A stretch of DNA of 64,000 bases from Rhizomicrobium sp. (lineage in GTDB: Bacteria > Pseudomonadota > Alphaproteobacteria > Micropepsales > Micropepsaceae), in contig JBBCGJ010000001.1 in NCBI GenBank assembly GCA_037200985.1, forward strand, positions 4,130,756 to 4,194,755, read 5' to 3'. This document shows positions 57,247-64,000 of this stretch, piece after piece. The notes beneath the pieces were generated by a model. That model was given only the letters and a program-made list of their open reading frames with translations. It made no database searches and was not told where the DNA came from. The translations under genes and the position numbers were made by a program. Numbering within the stretch: the stretch's first letter is position 1; every line of letters begins with the position of its first letter.

Positions 57247-57292
57247 CTATACTCTCCCGCTCAGTTGTAATGGAAAGGCCGCGACGACCGAC

Positions 57293-58330
57293 ATGACAGG
57301 CTCACCGTGGTGGTCCCCGAACAGGCACGCCGACCGCCGGCCGCTCCTAGGCCAGCGCAATCGCATCAAGAAAGCAATCCGTACCCATTTCGAGGGCGAG
57401 GATTTCACGGAGGTCGAATGCGGCGCGCTCGTGATGTCCCCGGGCAATGAGGCGCATCTTCACGCTTTTGCGACAACCGCTCTGACGACGGCGGGGGAGG
57501 GCCGCACGCTCTACCTCCATACCTCGCCCGAATTCGCGGCCAAGAAGCTGCTCGCCGCGGGGGAGACCCGCATCTTCGATTTCGCCCGCGTTTTCCGCAA
57601 CCGCGAACGCGGCGCCCTGCACGCCCCGGAATTCACCATGCTCGAATGGTACCGCGCCGGCGAGCCCTATGCCGCCGTGCAGCAGGACTGTCTCGACCTC
57701 CTGCGCCTCGCCGCCGACACGACCGGCGTCGCGGAATTCCGTTTCCGCGACCGCGCCTGCGATCCGCGGGCGGAGCCGCAGCGCCTGACCGTGGCCGACG
57801 CCTTCACCTTTCACGCCGGCCTCGACCTGCTCTCGACCCTGTCGCCGTCGGGCGAGGGCGACCGCGATGCGCTCGCCACCAAGGCCCGCCGCGCCGGTTT
57901 CGCCGTCACCGAAGCCGACAACTGGTCCGACATCTTCAGCAAGGTCCTGGTCGCTGCGGTCGAGCCGAGGCTCGGCAACGGCGTCCCGACGCTGCTCTAC
58001 GAATATCCGCGCTGCGAAGCCGCGCTGGCCCGCGCCGCGCCGCGCGACGCCCGCGTCGCCGAGCGCTTCGAGCTCTATGCCTGCGGCGTCGAGCTTGCCA
58101 ACGGTTTCGGCGAGCTCACCGATCCGGTGGAGCAGCGCCGGCGCTTCGAGGCCGAGATGGCGGAGAAGCAGCGCATCTACGGCGAGCGCTATCCGATCGA
58201 CGAGGATTTCCTGGCCGCGCTGGAGCATATGCCGCCCGCGAGCGGCGTGGCGATGGGCTTCGACCGTCTCGTCCTCCTGGCCACCGGCGCCCCGCGCATC
58301 GACGACGTGTTGTGGACGCCCGCGCCTTAG
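57293..58330 (+). CDS. epmA: EF-P beta-lysine ligase EpmA (PoxA/GenX)
   Basis: A 345-residue class II lysyl-tRNA synthetase catalytic domain without the anticodon-binding part. Motif 2 is FRNRERGALHAPEFTMLEWYR, motif 3 is GVAMGFDRLVLLATG. It attaches (R)-beta-lysine to Lys34 of EF-P. Divergent from the hydrolase and near efp. The partner aminomutase gene epmB is not in the window. Confidence 0.93.
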   Translation: MTGSPWWSPNRHADRRPLLGQRNRIKKAIRTHFEGEDFTEVECGALVMSPGNEAHLHAFATTALTTAGEGRTLYLHTSPEFAAKKLLAAGETRIFDFARVFRNRERGALHAPEFTMLEWYRAGEPYAAVQQDCLDLLRLAADTTGVAEFRFRDRACDPRAEPQRLTVADAFTFHAGLDLLSTLSPSGEGDRDALATKARRAGFAVTEADNWSDIFSKVLVAAVEPRLGNGVPTLLYEYPRCEAALARAAPRDARVAERFELYACGVELANGFGELTDPVEQRRRFEAEMAEKQRIYGERYPIDEDFLAALEHMPPASGVAMGFDRLVLLATGAPRIDDVLWTPAP

Positions 58331-58334
58331 CTGA

Positions 58335-58491
58335 CCTCTCCCGCTTGCGGGAGAGGACGCGAAAACTTGCACTTGGCGGAGCGAAGCGCAGCCAAGTGCT
58401 TAGTTTTCGCTAGGTGAGGGGAAGCGGCACGCGAGATGTTCCCTCACCCGGCTCGCTGCGCTCGCCGACCTCTCCCGCGAGCGGGAGAGGT
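58335..58491. repeat. Intergenic palindrome, CCTCTCCCGC family, partly coding
   Basis: Bounded by two hairpins, CCTCTCCCGCTTGCGGGAGAGG-type at 58335-58356 and a matching one at 58469-58490 (each a CCTCTCCCG / CGGGAGAGG stem). Inside lies GGTGAGGGGAAGCGGC and CCCTCACCCGGCTCGCTGCG. The right half is translated as the end of the oxygenase gene. Confidence 0.7.
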
Positions 58492-59120
58492 GACCGCCCC
58501 AGCCCCTTCACGAACGCGCTCACCTTGTGGCGCGTCTGCTCCCACCATACCACGCGCCCGTTCGTCACCCAGTTGAGCTGGATCACCCGGCGCGGGCCGG
58601 CAAAGGCCTCGAAGCCGTGCCAGGCGTTCGGCCTGTTCTCGAACACCAGGAGCGTGCCTTCGTCCGGCGGCACTTCGGCGATCACGTCGTTGAGGTCGTC
58701 GGCCGAACGCAGCAGGCGCAGGCGCCCGCCCGGCGCCTCCCATTTGCCGTTCATGTAGATCAGCACGGTGACGAGCTTGGTCGTGCTGTCGGTGTGGATC
58801 TGACCGTCGCGCTCCGCCGAGATGCCGCGCACCGTCACCATGGTCGGGCGCCGCGCCAGGTCGATCCCGAGCTTGGCGGCCACCGCGCGCGCGAAATCCG
58901 GCCCGCGGATCGCGTCCATGAAACGCTCGAAGGCCGGGCCATAGGTCAGGGTCGGGAGCGGAAAGCTTCCCGCATGCGCCACGGCCGGGAAATCCGCGTT
59001 GATCGCGTCCAGCGCCTCGGCCTTCACGAAGCCCGGCACCATGAACCAGGGGAACGGCTCGCGCGCCACCGGCGCCGCCGCGATGGCATCGAGGTCGATC
59101 GGAGCGGAAACCATGGTCAT
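58410..59120 (-). CDS. 2-oxoglutarate/Fe(II) oxygenase
   Basis: A 236-residue double-stranded beta-helix protein. Iron ligands are His109 and Asp111 in IHTDS and His168 in AWHGF; the arginine of PRRVIQLNW binds 2-oxoglutarate. The last 29 residues (RSPLPLAGEVGERSEPGEG and so on) come from an intergenic palindrome and are not part of the fold. The start overlaps the preceding gene by four bases; it ends the kor operon. Its substrate is unknown; prolyl or small-molecule hydroxylation is possible. Confidence 0.85.
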   Translation of the reverse strand: MTMVSAPIDLDAIAAAPVAREPFPWFMVPGFVKAEALDAINADFPAVAHAGSFPLPTLTYGPAFERFMDAIRGPDFARAVAAKLGIDLARRPTMVTVRGISAERDGQIHTDSTTKLVTVLIYMNGKWEAPGGRLRLLRSADDLNDVIAEVPPDEGTLLVFENRPNAWHGFEAFAGPRRVIQLNWVTNGRVVWWEQTRHKVSAFVKGLGRSPLPLAGEVGERSEPGEGTSRVPLPLT

Positions 59121-59650
59121 GCGGAACTCGCCAAATCGCAGAAGCCGTCACCATACTTCGGCTGGATGCGCTTGAGGATGGTAATGTAAGCGGAAAATTC
59201 CGGGTGGGGATTTTCCAGCCGGACGATCGGCACAGCGACATCGTAATAGATGTTGAGGCCGGGAAAGGTGATCAGGATCTTCGCGGTCCGCCGCGAGATC
59301 AGGCCCGCGATCAGGAGCCGCGCGACGCTGTTGAAATGCGTCACCAGCATCCGGCACTGCCGTCGCACCGCCGCCGCGCCCTCGGGATTGTGCTCCCGGA
59401 ACGCGACGAACGCCTCGCCTGCGGAAGGATAGTCCTGATTCCGGTCGCCCCAGAACTTCGCCAGCGCATCGAGCGCGGCGTCCATCTCGGGCGAGCGGTA
59501 CTCGCGGAACAGTTCGAGATAGATCGTCGAATCGCTGGCGCGCGCCACGCGCCTGGTCTCGACCAGGCTGGCCACCGCCGCGATGGCCGAAAAGAACGCA
59601 CTCACCGCCGCGAACGCCACGCTCGCAAGCGAAATATCGTCTGCCGTCAT
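59117..59650 (-). CDS. Small membrane-anchored hypothetical protein
   Basis: A 177-residue protein with one N-terminal hydrophobic helix (ASVAFAAVSAFFSAIAAVAS) and a soluble part with IYLELFREYRSPEMDAALDAL. Somewhat like DUF4760-type proteins. Five bases separate it from korB upstream and it overlaps the oxygenase start (ATGA), so it is firmly in the operon. Function unknown. Confidence 0.7.
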   Translation of the reverse strand: MTADDISLASVAFAAVSAFFSAIAAVASLVETRRVARASDSTIYLELFREYRSPEMDAALDALAKFWGDRNQDYPSAGEAFVAFREHNPEGAAAVRRQCRMLVTHFNSVARLLIAGLISRRTAKILITFPGLNIYYDVAVPIVRLENPHPEFSAYITILKRIQPKYGDGFCDLASSA

Positions 59651-59655
59651 CGCCG

Positions 59656-60708
59656 TCAGCGGTACTCGTCGTTGAGGGCGGCGAGCTTCGCGGAACCGGG
59701 GCAGAGCTCGCGCTCGGTCAGCTTGTTCAGCGGCGTCGCCGTCGTGTTGAGCCCCGCATGAAGATCGTCCGCCTGCTCCTCGAGATAGAGCAGCCCCGTG
59801 ACCACTTCTCCCGCCGCATGGCGCGCCTGCAGATAGGCCATCGCCCCCGCGCGGTCGGTCGGATCGTAATCGGCGTGCAGCTTGGACAGTTTCAGGAACG
59901 AGCCGTCATGCTGCTGCACCACCTGCACCGTGCCCGGTTCGTAGTCCGCCGTGATGGGGCTGCGGCCCTCGATGAAGTCGAGCCGGTTCACCGCCTCATT
60001 GTGCTCGCGCACGAAATCGTAGGATTTGGTCGATTGCGGATTGTTGTTGAACTGCACGCAGGGGCTGATCACGTCGAGCACCGCCGAGCCCTGATGCGCG
60101 ATCGCCGCCTTCAGCAGCGGCACGAGCTGCTTCTTGTCGCCGGAGAACGAGCGCGCCACGAAGGTCGCGCCCAGCACCAGCGCCAGGCTCACCAGGTCGA
60201 TCGGATTGTCGCTGTTGACCGCCGTCTTGCTGCGCGAGCCCTTGTCGGCGGTGGCCGAGAACTGGCCCTTGGTCAGGCCATAGACGCCGTTGTTCTCGCA
60301 GATATAGACCATGTTCACGCCGCGCCGCACGCAATGGGCGAACTGGCCGAGCCCGATGGAGGCGGAATCGCCGTCGCCCGATACGCCGAGATAGATCAGG
60401 TCGCGATTGGCGAGATTGGCGCCCGTCAGCACGCTCGGCATGCGGCCGTGCACGCTGTTGAAGCCATGCGCATTGCCAAGGAAATAATCCGGCGTCTTGG
60501 ACGAGCAGCCGATGCCCGACATCTTGGCCACGCGATAGGGTTCGAGGTCCAGCTCATAGGCCGCCTGGATCAGCGCCGCCGAGATCGAATCGTGGCCGCA
60601 GCCGGCGCACAGCGTCGAGATCGAGCCTTCATAGTCGCGATGGGTGAATCCCAGCTTGTTGGGCTTCAGTCCCGGATGATGCAGCTTCGGCTTGGCGATA
60701 TAGGTCAT
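59656..60708 (-). CDS. korB: 2-oxoacid:ferredoxin oxidoreductase beta subunit
   Basis: A 350-residue ThDP and 4Fe-4S subunit. LCAGCGHDSISAA and SGIGCSSKTPDYF carry cluster cysteines; GVSGDGDSASIGLGQF and ICENNGVYGLTKGQ are the ThDP motif. With KorA it splits 2-oxoglutarate-CoA synthesis or a similar 2-oxoacid reaction, using ferredoxin. Its ATG overlaps the korA stop (ATGA). Confidence 0.93.
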   Translation of the reverse strand: MTYIAKPKLHHPGLKPNKLGFTHRDYEGSISTLCAGCGHDSISAALIQAAYELDLEPYRVAKMSGIGCSSKTPDYFLGNAHGFNSVHGRMPSVLTGANLANRDLIYLGVSGDGDSASIGLGQFAHCVRRGVNMVYICENNGVYGLTKGQFSATADKGSRSKTAVNSDNPIDLVSLALVLGATFVARSFSGDKKQLVPLLKAAIAHQGSAVLDVISPCVQFNNNPQSTKSYDFVREHNEAVNRLDFIEGRSPITADYEPGTVQVVQQHDGSFLKLSKLHADYDPTDRAGAMAYLQARHAAGEVVTGLLYLEEQADDLHAGLNTTATPLNKLTERELCPGSAKLAALNDEYR

Positions 60709-62564
60709 TCCGCCGCTTCCTTATGTGTCACCTTCATCCGCTCGGCGATCGCCTGGGTGATGAACCGTGCCGTGATCGGCGTGCCGTCATAGTGCAGGAT
60801 GGAGATGAACCGCGCCGGGTCGAGGGCGCATTCGTTGACCATCAGCTTCTGCATTTGCGCGTCGCGGTTCTGCTCGACCACGAACACTTGGTCATGCGCC
60901 TGCACGAAATCAACCACCTCCTCGCCGAATGGGAAGGCGCGCAGGCGCAGCGTGTTCAGGTGGATGCCATGCTTTTCCAGCACGGCCAGGGCTTCGTCCA
61001 TCGCCGGCGTGGTCGAGCCGAAATAGATCGCGCCATAGCGGGTCTTTTCCTTGGCGTCGCGGCGCACCGGCGCCGGCACCAGCCCCTTGGCGGTCTCGAG
61101 TTTCCGCAAGAGCCGCTGCATGTTGTAGACGTAGTCGGCGCCTTCCTCGGAATATTTCGCCATCGCGTTGCGCGAGGAGCCGCGGGTGAAATAGGCGCCC
61201 TTGCTCGGATGCGTCGCCGGAAGCGTGCGATAGGGAATCGCGTCGCCGTCGACATCGGTGTAGCGGCCGAAGAATTTGCCGGCCTCCAGTTCCTCCGCCG
61301 TGACGATCTTGCCGCGGTCGTATTTGCGGCTGTCGTCCCAGGTCAGCGGCTTGCACAGCCAGTCGTTCATCCCGATGTCGAGGTCCATCATCACGAAGAC
61401 CGGCGTCTGCAGCCGCTCGGCGAGGTCGAACGCCTCGGCGGCGAATTCGAACGCCTCGCGCGGATCTTCCGGGAACAGCAGCACATGCTTGGTGTCGCCA
61501 TGGCTCGCATAGGCCGCGAGCAGGATGTCCGATTGCTGGGTGCGCGTCGGCATGCCGGTGGAAGGCCCGCCGCGCTGGATGTCGAACACCACCGCCGGCA
61601 CTTCGGCGAAATAGGCGAGCCCGAAGAATTCCTGCATCAGGCTGATGCCGGGGCCGGAGGTCGCGGTGAAGCCCCGCGCGCCGTTCCAGTTCGCGCCGAT
61701 CACCATGCCGATGGCGGCGATCTCGTCCTCCGCCTGGACGATGGCGAAATTGTTCTTCTTGGTCACCGGATCGACGCGGAAGGTCTTGCAATGCGCCGTG
61801 AACGCTTCCGCCAGCGAGGTCGAGGGCGTGATCGGATACCAGGCGCACACCGTCGCCCCGCCATAGACCGCGCCCAGCCCCGCCGCGTCATTGCCCTGGA
61901 TGAAGATGCGGTCGCCGACCTTGTCGGCCTTCTCGACCTTCAGCCTGCACTTGCCCGCCAGATTCGCCGCCGCATAGTCGTAGCCGAGCTGCATCGCGCG
62001 ATAGTTCAGCTTGATGAGCTTGTCCTTGCCCTTGAACTGGTCGGCGATCAGCGCCTCGATGATTTCCAGATGCATCGACAGCAACTGCGCCGCTGCACCC
62101 AGAGTGATCACGTTCTTGAGCAGCTGCCGCTCGCGCGGGATCGTGCCCTCGATCTGGTTCGACAGGCTGGTCAGCGGCACGCCGAGCAAATTCACGTCGG
62201 GGCGCAGCTTCTGCGTCGTCAGCGGCTTGGTCGAATCGTAAAGCAGGTAGCCGCCGGCTTCGATGCTGTCGACATCCTTGTTCCAGGTCTGCGGATTCAT
62301 CGCGACCACCAAGTCGGCGGTCTCGCCGCGCCGCCCCAGCCAGCCCTCGCCCGAGACGCGCACTTCGTACCAGGTCGGCAGGCCCTGGATGTTGGAGGGA
62401 AAGATGTTGCGCGAGCATACCGGCACGCCCATGCGCAGGATCGCGCGCGCGAACAACTCGTTGGCCGACGCCGAGCCCGAGCCGTTGACGTTGGCGAACT
62501 TGACGACGAAATCGTTGACGGCGGAAATTGGCTGCACGACAGGCTGCTTCATCACTTGTGACAT
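60705..62564 (-). CDS. korA: 2-oxoacid:ferredoxin oxidoreductase alpha subunit with fused gamma domain
   Basis: A 619-residue subunit. An N-terminal gamma-type domain (FVVKFANVNGSGSASANELF to about residue 190) precedes the alpha/PYR domain with WYPITPSTSLAEAF and QAEDEIAAIGMVIGA. Start 62564 (MSQVMKQPVV) overlaps the upstream gene by 13 bases; a second ATG at 62552 shares a TGATG junction with that stop and is equally plausible. Coupled to korB. Confidence 0.93.
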   Translation of the reverse strand: MSQVMKQPVVQPISAVNDFVVKFANVNGSGSASANELFARAILRMGVPVCSRNIFPSNIQGLPTWYEVRVSGEGWLGRRGETADLVVAMNPQTWNKDVDSIEAGGYLLYDSTKPLTTQKLRPDVNLLGVPLTSLSNQIEGTIPRERQLLKNVITLGAAAQLLSMHLEIIEALIADQFKGKDKLIKLNYRAMQLGYDYAAANLAGKCRLKVEKADKVGDRIFIQGNDAAGLGAVYGGATVCAWYPITPSTSLAEAFTAHCKTFRVDPVTKKNNFAIVQAEDEIAAIGMVIGANWNGARGFTATSGPGISLMQEFFGLAYFAEVPAVVFDIQRGGPSTGMPTRTQQSDILLAAYASHGDTKHVLLFPEDPREAFEFAAEAFDLAERLQTPVFVMMDLDIGMNDWLCKPLTWDDSRKYDRGKIVTAEELEAGKFFGRYTDVDGDAIPYRTLPATHPSKGAYFTRGSSRNAMAKYSEEGADYVYNMQRLLRKLETAKGLVPAPVRRDAKEKTRYGAIYFGSTTPAMDEALAVLEKHGIHLNTLRLRAFPFGEEVVDFVQAHDQVFVVEQNRDAQMQKLMVNECALDPARFISILHYDGTPITARFITQAIAERMKVTHKEAAE

Positions 62565-64000
62565 GCGCCGGCCTTTGCGGTTTCCAGATAGAATTTCTTC
62601 ATGTCCCAGGCGCCGGTGGGGCAGCGCTCGGCGCACAGTCCGCAATGCAGGCAGACATCCTCGTCCTTCGCCATGATGCGCCCGGTCTTCAGCACGTCCG
62701 AGATATAGAGCTCCTGGGTCAGATTCAGCGCCGGCGCCGTCAGTTCATGGCGCAGCACCGGTTCCGGATCGTTGAGCGTGAAGGTGATGCAGTCCACCGG
62801 GCAGATGTCGACGCAGGCATCGCACTCGATGCACAGGCTCTCGGCGAACACCGTCTCGACGTCGCAATTGAGGCAGCGCTGCGCCTCCTTGAAGCCGAGA
62901 TCGCGGGTGAAGCCCAGCTCCACCTCCATGTTCACGTCGCGAAGGGTCTTCTCCTTCGGCGCATGCGGCACCTTGAACCGCAGATCCATCGATACGTCGT
63001 TGTCATAGGCCCATTCGTGGATGCCCATCTTCTGGCTGACAAGGTTCACCAGCGGCGACGGCCGCACCTTCACGTCCTCGCCGTTGCAGAACAGATCGAT
63101 GGAGACCGCGGCCTCATGGCCATGCGCCACCGCCCAGATGATGTTCTTGGGCCCGAAGGCCGCGTCGCCGCCGAAGAACACTTTCGGATTGGTCGACTGG
63201 TAGGTCACGGCGTCGACCACCGGCATGTCCCATGTGTCGAAGTCGAGGCCGAGGTCGCGCTCGATCCAGGGGAAGGCGTTCTCCTGGCCGACGGCCACCA
63301 GCACGTCGTCGCATTCCATCAGCACGTCGGGCTCGCCGGTCGGCACGAGATTGCGCCGCCCCTTGGCGTCGCGCTCGGCCTTCACCTTCTCGAACACCAC
63401 GCCGGTCAGCTTGCCGCCCGCGTGCTGGAATTCCTTCGGCACCATGAAATTGTGGATCGGGATGTCCTCGTGAATCGCGTCTTCCTTCTCCCAGGGAGAC
63501 GCCTTCATCTCGTCGAAGCCGGAACGCACCACGACAGCCACCTTCTCGCCGCCGAGCCTCCGCGAGGTGCGGCAGCAATCCATCGCCGTGTTGCCGCCGC
63601 CCAGAACGATGACGCGCTTGCCGATGCTGGTCGTGTGTCCGAACGACACGGAGGACAGCCAGTCGATGCCGATATGGATATTCGCCGCCGCGTCCATGCG
63701 GCCCGGCAATTCGAGATCGCGCCCGCGCGGCGCGCCGCAGCCGACGAACACCGCGTCGTAATCCTCGGCCAGCACGCTCTTCAAACTGTCGATCCGCTGG
63801 CCGAACTTCGTCTCCGGCTGAAGATCGAGGATGTAATTGCACTCCTCGTCCAGCACATGCTCCGGCAGGCGGAATTTCGGAATCTGCGTCCGCATCATGC
63901 CGCCGGCATTGGCGTCGGCATCGTAGATCGTCACATGATAGCCGAGCGGCAGAAGATCGCGCGCCACGGTCAGCGAGGCCGGCCCCGCGCCGATCAGCGC
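62552..64000 (-). CDS. FAD/4Fe-4S oxidoreductase (GltD-like), truncated by the window edge
   Basis: 482 residues are visible and the frame is open at 64000. ALIGAGPASLTVARDLLP is the FAD dinucleotide motif, VIVLGGGNTAMDCCRTSRR the NAD(P) site, and the C-terminus carries two 4Fe-4S clusters: CIECDACVDICPVDC and CLHCGLCAERCP. Such proteins couple NAD(P)H with ferredoxin; being the first gene before korA-korB it likely links the 2-oxoacid enzyme to NAD(P). The missing N-terminus may contain more cluster cysteines. Confidence 0.88.
   Translation of the reverse strand, partial: ALIGAGPASLTVARDLLPLGYHVTIYDADANAGGMMRTQIPKFRLPEHVLDEECNYILDLQPETKFGQRIDSLKSVLAEDYDAVFVGCGAPRGRDLELPGRMDAAANIHIGIDWLSSVSFGHTTSIGKRVIVLGGGNTAMDCCRTSRRLGGEKVAVVVRSGFDEMKASPWEKEDAIHEDIPIHNFMVPKEFQHAGGKLTGVVFEKVKAERDAKGRRNLVPTGEPDVLMECDDVLVAVGQENAFPWIERDLGLDFDTWDMPVVDAVTYQSTNPKVFFGGDAAFGPKNIIWAVAHGHEAAVSIDLFCNGEDVKVRPSPLVNLVSQKMGIHEWAYDNDVSMDLRFKVPHAPKEKTLRDVNMEVELGFTRDLGFKEAQRCLNCDVETVFAESLCIECDACVDICPVDCITFTLNDPEPVLRHELTAPALNLTQELYISDVLKTGRIMAKDEDVCLHCGLCAERCPTGAWDMKKFYLETAKAGACHK

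Overview
The window is GC-rich chromosomal DNA (by eye in the mid-60s percent GC over most of its length) from an alphaproteobacterium. The evidence is the 16S sequence, the 16S-tRNA-Ile-tRNA-Ala-23S-5S order, a giant cyclic beta-1,2-glucan synthase, and an EcoRI-free style of dense, short-spaced genes with many small intergenic palindromes. A lineage near Rhizomicrobium/Micropepsaceae would fit, but that is a guess from memory, not a search.

Layout. 1-4454: end of an oxalyl-CoA decarboxylase gene, an AraC regulator, a DUF1275 membrane protein and a PseC-type aminotransferase. 4528-14179: a 2843-residue NdvB-type glucan synthase followed upstream by a UDP-glucuronate 4-epimerase-like gene, so this is an envelope glycan block. 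14213-24178: oxidative and housekeeping genes (Baeyer-Villiger-type monooxygenase, acyl-CoA dehydrogenase, YdcF protein, FKBP lipoprotein, DUF4199 protein with a membrane-anchored LuxR-type regulator, DusB, GIY-YIG protein, SDR, membrane protein). 22760-26448: a probable muropeptide-recycling group (MFS transporter, Mpl/MurC-like ligase, divergent LdcA). 26566-29415: zinc alcohol dehydrogenase, universal stress protein and CBS protein, with an FNR-type box in front of usp. 29402-34383: AraC regulator, VOC protein, methyltransferase, three small exported proteins and a serine hydrolase. 34477-35663: a complete ISAs1-family element.

36335-42669 is a complete rRNA operon with its promoter, two boxA-like elements, tRNA-Ile and tRNA-Ala, a terminator, and a 23S gene that carries insertions in both helix 25 and helix 45. 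The helix 45 insertion encodes a four-helix-bundle intervening-sequence protein whose ORF exactly fills the loop between two inverted repeats. Directly downstream, a complete IS66-family element (42962-45431, 8-bp target duplication) sits inside a higB toxin gene; removing it restores a 93-codon frame in front of an intact higA.

45946-53449: dimethylarginine hydrolase, SEC-C protein, receiver-domain protein, dodecin, exported prolyl oligopeptidase, CmcJ/NvfI-like oxidoreductase, TPR protein, peroxiredoxin and small unknowns. 54340-58330: aldehyde dehydrogenase, then elongation factor P and its lysine ligase EpmA separated by an alpha/beta hydrolase. 58410-64000: one tightly packed minus-strand operon running in from beyond the right edge: FAD/4Fe-4S oxidoreductase, KorA, KorB, a small membrane protein and a 2-oxoglutarate/Fe(II) oxygenase whose C-terminus is made of an intergenic repeat.

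The most distinctive biology is the doubly interrupted 23S rRNA, the precisely datable IS66 knockout of a HigB toxin, and the five-gene kor operon. All functions are inferred from sequence read by eye; no database search was run.
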